A stretch of 64,000 nt of DNA from Apiosordaria backusii (lineage: Eukaryota; Ascomycota; Sordariomycetes; Sordariales; Lasiosphaeriaceae). The stretch covers positions 1-64,000 of the forward strand of contig JAUKTV010000027.1 in NCBI GenBank assembly GCA_030549205.1. Direction: 5' to 3'. The position numbers and the translations under genes were made by a program. The notes beneath the pieces are model-generated. The model was not told where the DNA came from. It was given only the letters and a program-made list of their open reading frames with translations, and made no database searches. Shown one piece after another: positions 33,884 through 44,476 of the stretch. Positions within the stretch are counted from its first letter, which is position 1; each line of letters begins with the position of its first letter.

Positions 33884-35528
33884 CTAAGAAGACCGGTTCG
33901 TGTACAAGTAGTGAGCCACCAAAACAACAAGCCACCTCAAGAACGCACCTTTAGCGCTCTTTCCGCCCAGGCCAAACAGGAACGTGATCCAGTACCCGAA
34001 GCCCTTGACGACCTTGCCGCTGCGGTCAAAGTTGGGCTTGCTTTCTGTGAGGCGGTTGAGGAAGGCGAGGGCCTTGAAGTCGTACGGCATGTACCGGACG
34101 CGGATGAGCTTCTCGGCCCAGCCGGGCGTCTCGGCGATGGTGCGGAAGTGGGTGAACGAGTCGAAGCTGGCCTTGCCGCGGTAGGCGCCCCAGCCGCTGT
34201 CGCCGACGCCGCCGAAGGGGACCGTGTTGACCGCGCCGTGGAAGAAGCCGTCGTTGATGGTCGCGCCGCCCGAGGTCATTTCGTTGAGAACTGTGTCATC
34301 AATGTCAGCATTCTGTTTTGGAAGGTACTGGAGGAGGCAACATACTTCTGTTGTTCTCAGCCTTGTTACCAAAAGTAAACAGGGAAAGAGGAGTCTTGTG
34401 GATCAAGTTGGCAATGTTGAGCGCCTCGTCCAAAGTATTCACAGGGTAAATCGAGAAGATGGGACCAAAAGACTCCTCCTGCATCATCGAGTCGTTGACA
34501 GAGTTGACCAACACAGCAGTGGGCTCAATGTAGAGCTCCGACTCATCCAGCTCACCACCCATGACAATCTTGCCCTGAGTGTCGTCCAACATCTTCTTGA
34601 TGCGCTGGAAATGTCTCTTGTTGACGATGCGCGAGAGATCCGGGCTGGCCTTGGCGCCGTTGGGGAACATGTCCTTGTAGGCCACCTTGAGGAACTCGAT
34701 GAAAGTAGGCACGAGGTCCTTGTCGATGAGAACATAGTTCTGAGACATGCAGACTTGACCGGCGTTCTGGGTCTTGCCCCAGAGGAGTCTTCTGGCCGCC
34801 AGGGCCAAGTTGGAGCAGTTCTTGGTGATGAAGGCGGGGTTCTTGCCGCCGAGTTCGAGGACGACCGGAGTCAAAGTCTGGGCAGCCTTTTGGGCAATGA
34901 TGGAGCCGACCTGGGCGCTGCCGGTGAAGAAAATCTTGTCCCACTTCTCGTTCATAAGCGCGTTGGTCTCGGGAATGGCACCGTTGACAACAGAGAAGGA
35001 TCCAGAGTCGAGGCGCTTCTCGATCAGCTCCTTGGTCCACATGGCGCACGCGGGGGTGAGCTCGGAGGGCTTGAGGACGGCGGTACAGCCGGCAGCGATG
35101 GCACCAACGAGAGGGCACAAGAGGAGCTGAACGGGGTAGTTGTAGGGGCCGATGATGAGCACAGTTCCGAGGGGCTCCTTCTTGACGCGGAAGTTCATGA
35201 TGGAGTAGGTGGCCGGGACATCGGGGGAGCCCAACTTCTGGTCCTTGGCGAAGCTGTCGAGGTGGTCGAGCATCCACATGCAGTCCTTCTTCACCCAGTC
35301 AACCTCTGTCAGGAGGGCCTCGAAGCTGGACTTTCCAAGATCGCTCTTGAGAGCCTCGACGAGCTGGGGCTTGAAGTCCTCGAGGGCCCAGTACAGCTTG
35401 CGAAGCTGTGTCTTGCGCCATTCGAGGTTCTTAGTCTTGTGTGTGCGGAATTGACCGCGAGCGAGGCTGGCGATCTTGGGGATGGCCTCCAGGGCCGTAG
35501 CCTGGAACTCGGGGGCTTTGGTAGCCAT
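33884..35528 (-). CDS. HFD1: fatty aldehyde dehydrogenase (ALDH3 family, Hfd1-like)
   Basis: Model: exons 35528-34346 and 34290-33884; 529 aa. It oxidises long-chain aldehydes to acids with NAD. Visible features are the cofactor-site strand GPYNYPVQLLLCPLVGAI, KPSELTP, FFTGSAQVGSIIAQKA, the general-base glutamate block VVLELGGKNPAFI and the catalytic cysteine in NAGQVCMSQNYVL. FGPIFSIYPV and PFGGVGDSGWGAYRGKASF follow. The C-terminus carries a hydrophobic stretch (WITFLFGLGG, then FLRWLVVLVAHYLY), a tail anchor as in Hfd1 and mammalian ALDH3A2, so the enzyme should sit on ER, lipid droplets or the outer mitochondrial membrane. The intron has donor GTATGT and joins NNR-I-LNEMTSGG. Confidence 0.94.
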
Positions 35529-36815
35529 TACGATGTTCTTTCCTTTTCGTTGATGTTTGAGGTCGTCGTCTGCTTGTTGAGGTGGTCGCTTTCACGTGCA
35601 CGCGATTCGAAGCTACTCCGTTTCTGGGCGGGGTTGATGAACTGGGGTCAGAGGGAATGCTCGAGATCACAACGAAGAGCAGAGACAACAGGAAGAAGAA
35701 ATAAAAGAAAGAGAATCCAAAGTTGGCAGCGACAAAAGCTCCCAGGTACTAGATCGTCACAGGCACAGGGGCGGGTCTTTATCCAGAAGCAGGGACGGCA
35801 CCGGAGAGCTGACCTGGAAGAGAGAAAGAACACCTCATGCATGCGGTCGAAATCCGATGCATCCCTAATCAAAACCAGTGGATGGAGCCGAGGCACCTCT
35901 CGCCCCCCAGAGTGCTACCCCATCTTTGCGTATGCGCTAGCATTCCCCTGCCATCCCACCACGCCCGCCGCTAATTACATCGGGCTTTACAGCCTCTTCC
36001 AGGTGGATTGAAGTCTTCAAGCAGATATCAAGACATCAAATTTCGAGGGGTGTTCAGGAGGTATATCAGGTATATTTACCATGTAGGCACATAACACGTG
36101 GTCGACGCGTGTACCATTGCAGTGAAACCTCTGAATACGGCTACCCAAAGAAGGAGATAAGCTTATGGGAAAGGTTGAGAGATGGCACACCAGACAGGGG
36201 TCATTTGCAGCACCCCTCTCAAGACCAAACCTTTGGTGCTTGGTGCTACCCCACCCGCTCAAAGACAAGGGGGTGCCGAGGCTCAATCCCGTTTCTCAAG
36301 TCCAACAACTGTGGTCTTTTTCAAAACATTTGATTTTTGGGGATCCAGACCTTCTCCAGAAAACGCTCCCGGGGAAGATTCCGATCGACAGTTTCTCTTT
36401 AAACTCCGAAGTGAGAACCCGCCAGCTTGATATTAAGCATTTGTGGATTCTCGGGTTTCGACGTGGGCCTGTTTCGGAGCCTCTCAAGTTCCAGGTTTTT
36501 GGTTGGCTTCCACTGACAACCTTGGAAGTTGACAGCGTGAGATTCAGCGAAGCACAGGGTTAGGGGTATGTTTTGTAGCAAAGACGGAGAACCGATTCAG
36601 GGGTAAGCCTTTAACCTTTAACCTTCAACACCGGCAGTTAGTAACCAAACGTATATTGTACAGATATGACATGATCTTTTTACTCGTTTTACAGATGATG
36701 TACATTTGCGCTCTAAATATGGCGACCACTCCACAGCACACATCCTGAGGACCCTCACCCACCTGTGAGGTGAGCGCACCAGACCGTTCACACCTCATTG
36801 CAGAAATGTAAACAT
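35529..36815. other. 1.3-kb intergenic region
   Basis: Upstream region of HFD1 and 3' region of mS35. The 132-codon frame at 36165-36563 has no domain and overlaps antisense frames; not supported as a gene. Confidence 0.5.
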
Positions 36816-38032
36816 CTACCGAGCCTTGACCCGCACCATCGTAGGCTCCTTCTCCTTCACTGCAGAGAGCACGCCCTGTTGGATCAACTTGACACCGTCA
36901 ATCAGGTCATGTGCTCGCCTCTTCTTCATATCCACCTTCAAAGACTCCTCTCTCTGAGCCAAGAGTTCGTTCTTTCGCTGCTCTGACATGTACCACTCCT
37001 TGGGGTACTTGGGTATATTCTTGAACTTGTGGTGCCGGGTATCCAAGGGGATATCTTCAAACGTATCCGTGGGGTCCTAGACGTTTTGATCAGCATTATA
37101 ACCTCCGTAGACGATCATTCATCTTACCTGAGCCGCGGTGATCAACCTGGCAATGGTGTCACCAAGCCAGCGCTTGTTTTGGGCCGGGAGTTCGAATTTC
37201 TCGCAGCTCATCTTGATGGTCTGCTTTTCTGGGTTATATCTGGCGCCTGCCAGCTTGCAAAGCTTGCCCTGTTGGACCTCGGTGAGCTCCGTCAAGTCTC
37301 TTGGAGCAAATTCAACCACAACCTTGCGGTCAGCGGGATGGAATTCACCCATATAGGTGGTGTATCGGAAGCGAAGAACCTCGTTGTCCTTGGGCGGCAC
37401 GAATTTCTTTGCGAATTCTAGCATGTGTTAGTACCACATGCTCTCAGCAGCATGACTCGGAGGTACATACTTGAAAGCAATGGCATCTCCCACACGGCAA
37501 TGCGTGCATACTCTCTGTACTCGCGGTGTTCCTCCAGCTTGGCGTGACCCATGGCCATCATATCGTTCTCCTCAAAGTCGTCCTCCCCCACCTCGTCGGT
37601 GATCAAGTCGGTGTCCTGTTCTTCGGCGTTCCAGAAGGCGTTTCTCCTAGCACGAACAGGTGCTCTCAAAGGGGCGAACTCCTTGTCAATTTCTTTTATA
37701 ATCTGCTGCTCCTCCAGCTTCTCCTCGTTTGGCTTGTTCTCCCATTCCGACAAGGCCCGTTGGACAGTCTCCCGCTCGGCTTCGGTCAGTTCGTCGTTTT
37801 CCAAAGAGTACCTCAGCTGCTCGCCCAAATCGTTGAATACCTTGTCTCCGTATGGCTCGGGAAACTCGAAGTGGTCGCTGGGGTCTTTCCAGCCCTTTTT
37901 GCGACCTGGGCGAGCGCATTGTGCGGCGGTTGTGGTCAATGCCCGGCGTAAAAAGGGCGAGGCTGCGGGCCGTACTGATATTTGTCTGCTAGCCCGGAGG
38001 CATAGCCGGAGAGAATTGGCGGCGGAAGCCAT
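36816..38032 (-). CDS. RSM24: mitochondrial small ribosomal subunit protein mS35 (Rsm24)
   Basis: The model has three exons: 38032-37471, 37417-37128, 37076-36816; 370 aa. The Arg/Ala/Ser-rich N-terminus (RLCLRASRQISVRPAASPFL) is a mitochondrial presequence. Then come DHFEFPEPYGDKVFNDLGE and a Glu-rich helical region. The conserved core YTTYMGEFHPADRKVVVEF, KLAGARYNPEKQTIKMSCEK and RWLGDTIARLI follows, which is the mS35 domain of the mitoribosomal 28S/37S subunit. Basic C-terminal helix: KKRRAHDLIDGVKLIQQG. All introns have GT/AG borders and keep phase. It shares a 564-bp divergent promoter with ALG13. Confidence 0.9.
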
Positions 38033-38596
38033 CCCGAGAGGTTGGGTCGGTCGGGATCGGTGGAGGGGTGCTTAGACGGGGGGGCTTCCACTGCGCGGCC
38101 GGAACTCTCATCGCCAAAAATTTGGGAGTTTGGCCTGGCCGACGCTGACCTGAGCTTGGCTGAGCATGAGCCACACTTTTGCGCCACACTTGGGACTGGC
38201 ACCTTCCAAGTTACGAGCACTTGCCAGTGTTGCAGGACACCATAACGAGGTAAAAGAAAAAAATTCCGCGACTTGATCATAAATTCTATATTCATGCCCT
38301 GTCTTCCATTTCAGTATGCGTTTTGCGGGCTTGTTGAGCCCTTATTTACCTTACCTTAGTTGGTCTGTTCATAAGCTGACCTTCCCACGTCAATGCTTCA
38401 TTGTTCGCAGCGTCTAGTCTGTCCAACTTCAGCATACTCCGTATACATTCAGCAACGCGACTACTTCTGGTTTTGAGAGAATTACCGCCAATTTCAACAC
38501 TTACAACGATTAGGCAACATTTCGACCATAGCCCGACCTTTCCCATTTGCCTGTCTGCGGTTCAACATTCACCCCAAGCCACGGCCTATCGATAAG
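38033..38596. promoter_or_regulatory. divergent promoter region mS35/ALG13
   Basis: 564 bp between the two start codons. It contains TTACCTTACCTTAG near 38345. No factor site can be named. Confidence 0.5.
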
Positions 38597-39623
38597 ATGA
38601 CCTCCGATAGCGATAACAACGGCCCGCCTGTCACTAACACGGGCGCCACCTGTCCCGATTGGGACAAGGGCAAGGACAACCCGAACCTCAACACATCAGG
38701 TTCACCTTCGACATCCAACCCTACCCCTCCAATGGCCTCATCTAATGAGCCCCCAGTCCTTTCTGGCCGTAACTGTTTTGTTACCATTGGCTCGATAGCC
38801 TCTTTTCTACCGCTTCTCGAACAGGTCACGTCCCGCGTGTTTCTCACTCGCCTACAAGCTGCCGCCTTCAAGAAGCTGACGGTCCAATGTGGACCCAACC
38901 TTGCCTGGTTTGAGGCTCAGCTTGAATCCCTACGATCATGGGATGCACTTGGGGACTTGCAAGTGGAGTGTTTCTCTTATGTCCCGGATTTGAAGCCGTA
39001 TATGCTGGAGTGCCGAGGTGAAGAAGGCAAGAGGTTGGCGGGGTGTGTCATTGCACATGCAGGTGAGTTCTCTGCTCAAAATGCATGGTCAGGGAAGGTA
39101 ACGGGGACTAATATGTGAACAGGTGCGGGAACTATTCTTGAGGTCAAAAGATATGGTGCTCCGTTGATTGTGGTGCCCAACCCAACGTTGATGGACAATC
39201 ATCAGCTGGAGCTTGCTGTGGAGGTGCAGAGGCAAGGGTGGGCGGTCCATGGGAAGATTGAGTACGCTTCTAGTTCCCCTGAACTCAACTATCTTCCACA
39301 ACAGGAAGAACTAACACCGGCGTAGCAACTTGCCTCATGCCATTGACAAAATCCTCCAGCTCATCCAAAAAGGCAGGCTGGACCACCTTCCCCCTTACAG
39401 GCCTGCGCCGTTCCCCGTCCCGGAAGCCGAGCGCTTCAAGCTGTTCGATTGGATGGTGCTGACTTGTTACCCAGAGGAGTTTGAGCGCCAGAAGCATTTG
39501 CTGGAACTGGAGGCGCTTGACAGGGAGCAGGCAGAACGGGAAATGGCCGGAGTTGGGGTTGACACGCCAGGTGTTGGCTCTGCTGCCGAACCTGCTGACG
39601 CTGCACGTATGCAACTGGATTAG
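38597..39623 (+). CDS. ALG13: UDP-GlcNAc transferase catalytic subunit Alg13
   Basis: The model has three exons: 38597-39062, 39123-39261, 39326-39623; 300 aa. With Alg14 it adds the second GlcNAc to dolichol-linked oligosaccharide on the cytosolic face of the ER. The N-terminus is Ser/Asn/Pro-rich and disordered. The GT28-type C-terminal Rossmann half then reads NCFVTIGSIASFLPLLEQV, with HAGAGTILEV made by splicing intron 1 (the UDP-GlcNAc-binding Gly-rich turn), then APLIVVPNPTLMDNHQLELA and DNLPHAIDKIL. The frame ends at a TAG (39621-39623) but stays open beyond it to 40220; a candidate fourth intron would remove the TAG (see findings). Confidence 0.92.
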
Positions 39624-39659
39624 GAATCGAATTGTGATGACGATGATGGCATAGTGTCT

Positions 39660-40220
39660 GAAATGACAGCTGGACAGAACGGGAACGTCGTTGTGGTTGA
39701 GAAGCATAAACCAGGATCGAAGAACTCTGATGGGGTGAAGAAGAACAGCTCAAAGAGACGCTCTACACAGGCCAAGAGGAAAAAGTCAGGTACAAAGCAC
39801 TTGCAACTGGTCCAGCCACAGTACTTTCAGCACATCAAATATGGCGGGAGATCGTACCTGGAGTACAATACATCGAGTCCAGTACAGCACCCTACACGGG
39901 TAGTGATAGAGGAGGAGCCTACACAGGTGCGGATGTACTTCGAGTTTGTCGATCGTGGGAGTTATTCTGGTTGGAAGCTCTCTGAACTCCCGGTCAAGCT
40001 GGTCAGGCTGGTCGAGGAGCTAGCTTCTATTCTCCCAGGGGTTTTCTCAAAGTCTGGCGCTGAACTTTCCGTGGGAATTGTCATCGGGACTTGGATTGGG
40101 CTTTTTCTGGCGTCCAGGCATAGTGGCACCGCTGTCACAGACTTTGTTTGGGGGTTTTGGTATGAGTTGTCCGAATACTTTGGAAGGATGGGAAGGGATC
40201 TGGGTGTTACAAGCCTATGA
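39660..40220 (+). CDS. open frame in phase with ALG13: membrane-like hypothetical protein or ALG13 C-terminal exon
   Basis: This is 186 codons from the ATG at 39660, open from the ALG13 stop at 39621-39623 and in the same frame. It starts with a Lys/Ser-rich stretch (KKNSSKRRSTQAKRKKSG), continues with an ordered-looking segment (QYFQHIKYGGRSYLEY, RVVIEEEPTQVRMYFEFV) and ends with two hydrophobic stretches (ELSVGIVIGTWIGLFLAS and DFVWGFWYEL). I recognise no family. It could be a separate small gene, or the last exon of a longer Alg13, because GT at 39607 and AG at 39653-39654 or 39668-39669 would excise the stop without shifting phase. Confidence 0.5.
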   Translation, partial: EMTAGQNGNVVVVEKHKPGSKNSDGVKKNSSKRRSTQAKRKKSGTKHLQLVQPQYFQHIKYGGRSYLEYNTSSPVQHPTRVVIEEEPTQVRMYFEFVDRGSYSGWKLSELPVKLVRLVEELASILPGVFSKSGAELSVGIVIGTWIGLFLASRHSGTAVTDFVWGFWYELSEYFGRMGRDLGVTSL

Positions 40221-41028
40221 AGGAGCCGTCGGGCAGCAAGAGTTGTGGAAGGACATGCCGGGTATGTGATGTATTTCTGGGGGGATCATTGGTTTTGCTT
40301 TGAATCCTTTTGAGGTTTACGGGAATCTCGAGGACAATTTGCTCATGTACACAAACTCATAGCATCTCATCTCATCTCATCAGATACATGAGATGATGAG
40401 CAGGCTGAGCACCTAATCTAGCTAAAGCTACCATTCAACCACTTCCCTGAGATATGTCTCATAAACTCATAGCCAGCAACTTTCAAGTAATCTCCCCCCC
40501 CCCCCTTTCCAGATCTAGGAGGCGTTCTAAAGTTATGAAATAAACCGGTCAACACAGCGCCACTTCCCTTATGTTCCGGCACTAGAGAGAGCCACAACCG
40601 ACCAAACCAGACCGCCACGCAATACTTGATTTCCAATTTCTTTTTGTCGTTCTCCGTGGCGCGGTGTGTCGCGGTAACATAGCGGTTAATGTATTCCTGA
40701 GTTAGAGTCAAGACCCAGGGTGGACTCCTGGACCGTCACACAGCGTTTGGTGTTTTTCCGCGTTTTTTTTTGTCTTGCCTTAATTTTTCCCAACCAAGCG
40801 AAAAAGGCGACAACGAGAACACAAGACTCTACGGCTCGTGAATCGAGGTAGAGCAATGTACTGTACACAGCGTGGACGAACCCACGCACTTCATTTCAAC
40901 ACAATTGCTAATTGCTATCTGTACAACTTCTCCATCACATCTTCCACTGAGTGCTTCGCTAGGCCCTGGGCTCCCCCGTCTCTACATAAGTACATAACGC
41001 AAACAAAGCTCGGGCCAAAGCCAAGCCA
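40221..41028. other. convergent intergenic region
   Basis: Contains CATCT repeats near 40363-40382, a run of 13 C near 40494-40504, and the tRNA-like sequence at 40669-40738. No protein gene seen. Confidence 0.5.
40669..40738 (+). pseudogene. tRNA-like sequence with Pol III-type T runs downstream
   Basis: A 70-nt segment folds roughly as a cloverleaf. The acceptor TCGCGGT/ACCGTCA has one mismatch, the D-arm CAT or ACAT closes loop AGCGGTTA, the T-stem CCAGG/CCTGG is perfect, and the variable loop is AGAC. The anticodon stem is poor and the T-loop is GTGGACT instead of TTCNANT; the B box matches consensus at 9 of 11 positions. T5 and T9 runs follow within 35 nt. The anticodon is ambiguous. 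Probably a decayed tRNA or tRNA-derived element. Confidence 0.35.
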
Positions 41029-42915
41029 TTATTGCTTCTTATGCCGCTTCGCACTCTTATCACTCGCCGCGCTCAACACGCTCGCGCTCCTCTTGTGCCC
41101 AGCCGCAGTCAAACTGCCACTGCTCCCCGGCCTCTTCTTCTCCCCATCCTCTTTCGGCTGTTCCCCCCCTATCTCTGCCTTCTCCCCATCCGCCCCATCC
41201 TTATTACCCTCAGGGGCCGCAGTAACAGACTTGTCAACTTCCTCAGCACTAGCCTTCGCCTTCTCCCCACCCTCCTCCCCAGCCTTCCCCTTCTCCCCAT
41301 TCACCTCCTTCTCCTTCTCCTTCTCAGGCACAATCCCCTTCGCCCTGTCCCGTTCCGCCTTCTTCGCCTCCTCAATCTTAATCTCCCCGTCCAACCGATC
41401 ACTAATCTTCCTCAAGTCCACCAGCGCCGTCACCGCACCCCAAAGCACCTCAAACTGTGCCGTCACCGCCGCGGTAGGCATCACCAACCTAGGAGGCAAG
41501 TCCAGCTCGCTGAGCGCATTTGTAATGCGCAGCTGCTGCTGCCCGCTCTTGTGGCTGTAAAGCTTGTTAATCTTTTCATACCGGAACGTCGGTCCGCTGC
41601 CCAGCCTGTCATGATAAGACACGCCGTAGACCTGCTCCTCTTGCTGGGTGAGCTTCCTCCTCTCGGGGGGTTGGGCGCCCTTTTTCTTGTTGTTGGCTCC
41701 CGATGTGGGGGTTGGATCGGCTGGTGTGGCCGGGGTGCGGGCATCCGAATCGCGGTGGGCGTTGTTATTGTTGGAGGCGGCCGAGGCAGCGATGCTCTCG
41801 CGCCGGTTGGCGGGGTTGGTTTCTGATACCGCGCTGTTGGGGACGGCCGAGTTGGGGCTGACGCCTTCGCCGGGCATGATGCTCCTTCTTTTCTTGTTTT
41901 TGTCCGTTGTCATCAGAGTCTGGAGGAGGTTCTGAAGACCGGCGGAGCTCTTGAACGAGTTGATGTCTGAGTCGGTGGCGGGGTAGTCGAGGCGGTTGTA
42001 GAGCTCACGACGTTCCTCGTTAAAGCGCTCCGTACGCGCGAGAATACGTTTGACTTCCAACAACAGTGACTCCTCTTCCCGCGCCTCGTCTTTGGAGCGT
42101 GACATGGTGTTGAGGGCAAACTGTTTGCGCTTTCTTTCCTGCTCCGGGTCAAAGTTTTGCATCATTTCGTAGAGCTCAAACTCGGGCCGTGTCATGTACT
42201 GCGCCGGCTTCTGTACAGCCATCATCTTGGCTGCCACCTCGTAATATCGTGCTTTCAGGTCCTCCATGCTTCGCTGCTTGGGGGCCGGCACCACAGCCGT
42301 ACTGGTATCGCCATTCGCGGCATCACCGCCGGGGGGTTTTGGTGTAAATTCATATCGATCCCATATTATTGTCCACCTCAAATCAAAGTTCTTTGCCAGG
42401 TCCAACAAGTAATCTGTTTCCTCCTTTGTCCAGTCGTTATTCTGCAAGTTGGAGTGATACTGATCCTCGTTATACTGAGGCACGACGACCTGGACATTGA
42501 ACTTGGCAAATGCCGAGTCCTCGGGCTTCTCCTCCTTCTTTTCAGAAGCCGGCGTCCCATCTCCCCCTTGCTGCTGCCCTTCGCCATCCTGTGCACCTTC
42601 TCCCGGCGCGCCATCATCCGTCTTTCGTTTCCAGTGTCTGAGCACAAGGGCGCCGTCATCTCCCCTCGCCGAATTGGTGAAAGCCTTAAGCTCCCATTTC
42701 GCAACCGGTTTCCGACTGGCAAAGCGGCGCTTCTTGAAGAAGTTAACTTCAGGTACGATCGCTATTGGGTTGTCGCCGCCCAAGTTCTGGACTTCGCGGG
42801 CCAATCCTTTCAGGTTTGGCCGTGGCGCGCTTGTTTTTTGTTTCTTTGACGGTCGAGGGGCGCCCGAGTGATCTGAGGGGAGGTTGAGTACATCGTGGAC
42901 GTCTCGCGAGGTCAT
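41029..42915 (-). CDS. SWC4: SWR1/NuA4 subunit Swc4 (Eaf2, DMAP1 homologue)
   Basis: Single exon, 628 aa. The protein belongs to both the SWR1 remodeller, which deposits H2A.Z, and the NuA4 histone acetyltransferase. Start: MTSRDVHDVLNLP, the family N-terminus. Then VAKWELKAFTNSARGDD, the SANT/Myb-like domain around residues 150-230 (WTKEETDYLLDLAKNFDLRW and IIWDRY), the DMAP1 helix RPEFELYEMMQNFDPEQERKR, and the C-terminal block RLGSGPTFRYEKINKLYSHK. The last 120 residues are a Lys/Glu-rich tail ending KRHKKQ, probably nuclear-targeting. The gene is convergent with ALG13 and divergent with the p24 gene. Confidence 0.92.
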   Translation of the reverse strand: MTSRDVHDVLNLPSDHSGAPRPSKKQKTSAPRPNLKGLAREVQNLGGDNPIAIVPEVNFFKKRRFASRKPVAKWELKAFTNSARGDDGALVLRHWKRKTDDGAPGEGAQDGEGQQQGGDGTPASEKKEEKPEDSAFAKFNVQVVVPQYNEDQYHSNLQNNDWTKEETDYLLDLAKNFDLRWTIIWDRYEFTPKPPGGDAANGDTSTAVVPAPKQRSMEDLKARYYEVAAKMMAVQKPAQYMTRPEFELYEMMQNFDPEQERKRKQFALNTMSRSKDEAREEESLLLEVKRILARTERFNEERRELYNRLDYPATDSDINSFKSSAGLQNLLQTLMTTDKNKKRRSIMPGEGVSPNSAVPNSAVSETNPANRRESIAASAASNNNNAHRDSDARTPATPADPTPTSGANNKKKGAQPPERRKLTQQEEQVYGVSYHDRLGSGPTFRYEKINKLYSHKSGQQQLRITNALSELDLPPRLVMPTAAVTAQFEVLWGAVTALVDLRKISDRLDGEIKIEEAKKAERDRAKGIVPEKEKEKEVNGEKGKAGEEGGEKAKASAEEVDKSVTAAPEGNKDGADGEKAEIGGEQPKEDGEKKRPGSSGSLTAAGHKRSASVLSAASDKSAKRHKKQ

Positions 42916-43661
42916 GGTTGCGGTCGGTTACGGTGCCCGGTAGGTCGGTGGTGGGGTTGTGGTCGCGTCGACAGGTGAACCCCGTGCACTGTGGGGATAG
43001 AGAGCTAAAGGAGGAGTTTGTCGGTCGCAGCAGTTGAGTTTTCAATTGGGCATCTGCAAACTCGACCTGGAAAAAACACGGGGAGTATCTAAAAACTAAA
43101 CTTCATTAAAAGCAAATAAACGAGGTTGTCGCCCTCGGAATTTGATGGACTGCGCAACGAAAAATCAAAATTCTGATGCGAAGGTTGTCGAAAAATGACC
43201 GACGTGATATGATGATGGCATTCACTGTGAGTGAACGAACCTAGGACAGTGCTGGCCGCTGGACGCGAAATTCTGTCGAGCAACACCGCCCAAATTTTCC
43301 AGACACAGTGCGCTTCCACAGTTTCCATCCAAAGCGCGCACAGTCTGAGTTTCCAGGGTGAAGCTTTTTGGCCTGATCTCGCACGTGACTCTCCCTTCCG
43401 CGAACCCCTGAGATTGGCTGGGGCTCCGCTGGGGCTCCAACTTTTACTGAAAGCGTGGCAGCTTCCAAGCTCGACCGGGGTCGCGCCTGTGTTGCCAGTA
43501 AACCTGTGAACACAGAACAACCCGTCGCAATCTACACGACGATAACCTCGACGACAACGACCACCCATTAACCCATCCCGAAACGAGACACGCAGACGCC
43601 AATCCCAAATACCCAACCAACTCAATTGTCGACACTACTACCGCCCAAAACCACCTTCAAA
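42916..43661. promoter_or_regulatory. divergent promoter region SWC4/ERP1
   Basis: 746 bp between opposite start codons. It includes CACGTG near 43381. No protein gene is supported; the 178-codon minus frame at 43089-43625 has no domain. Confidence 0.5.
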
Positions 43662-44476
43662 ATGAGGGCCATCCTCCCCCTCCTCTCCCTCGCCTCCATG
43701 GCCCAGGCCCTCTACTTCTACATCGACGTAACAACCCCCCGCTGCTTCTTCGAGGAGCTCCCCAAAGACACCCTCGTAGTAGGCCACTACGTAGCCGAGG
43801 AATGGGACGACCAGCGCCGCGCCTGGTCCAAGCACGACGGCATCTCCATCTACATCTCCGTTGATGTACCTCTCCCCCCCCCCCCCCATATATCCCCCCC
43901 CCCTCTCCCCTTATATCCCCCCCCGCCACTAACCCTCCCCGTGTGAAAAGGAAATCTTCGACAACGACCACCGCGTCGTCTCCCAGCGCGGCGGCCCCTC
44001 GGGTAAATTCACCTTCACCGCCGCCGAAGCCGGCGACCACAAGATCTGCTTCACCCCCTCCAGCTCCTCCGGAAGAGCCTCCTGGCTCAGCATGTCCCAG
44101 CCCAACGGCGGCATCCGCCTGACCCTCGACATGGCCATCGGCGAGACCTCCGCCATTGACAGCAGCGATAAATCTAAAATTGCAGACTTAGCAACCAGAG
44201 TCAAGGACCTTAATGCGCGGTTGAACGATATTAGGAGGGAGCAGGTGTTTCAGAGAGTACGTACAACCCCACAACCCGGGTATCTTGGGAAGTGATGACA
44301 TAATATTGACACCAAAAAACAAACAGGAGAGAGAAGCCGAGTTCCGTGATCAATCCGAATCCACAAACGCCCGCGTCGTCCGCTGGATCCTGATTCAATT
44401 GTTTGTCTTGACTGCCACTTGCGCGTGGCAGCTGAGCCATTTGAGGAGTTTCTTTATTAAGCAGAAGCTTACGTAA
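43662..44476 (+). CDS. ERP1: p24/emp24 family cargo receptor, alpha type (Erp1-like)
   Basis: The model has three exons: 43662-43865, 43951-44256, 44327-44476; 219 aa. A signal peptide of about 16 residues (MRAILPLLSLASMAQA) precedes the GOLD domain, which starts LYFYIDVTTPRCFFEELPK; two cysteines (CFFEEL and HKICF) form the usual disulphide. A coiled coil (KIADLATRVKDLNARLNDI) leads to one TM helix (WILIQLFVLTATCAWQL). The cytosolic tail LRSFFIKQKLT has the diphenylalanine and Lys signals for COPII/COPI binding. The CFFEEL start and the tail point to the alpha subfamily. p24 proteins cycle between ER and Golgi and carry cargo such as GPI proteins. Intron 1 has C runs of 14, 10 and 8. Confidence 0.92.

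Noticed and set aside
43089..43625. 178-codon minus frame between SWC4 and ERP1
   Set aside because: Lies in a divergent promoter, no domain, overlapped by frames in other phases.
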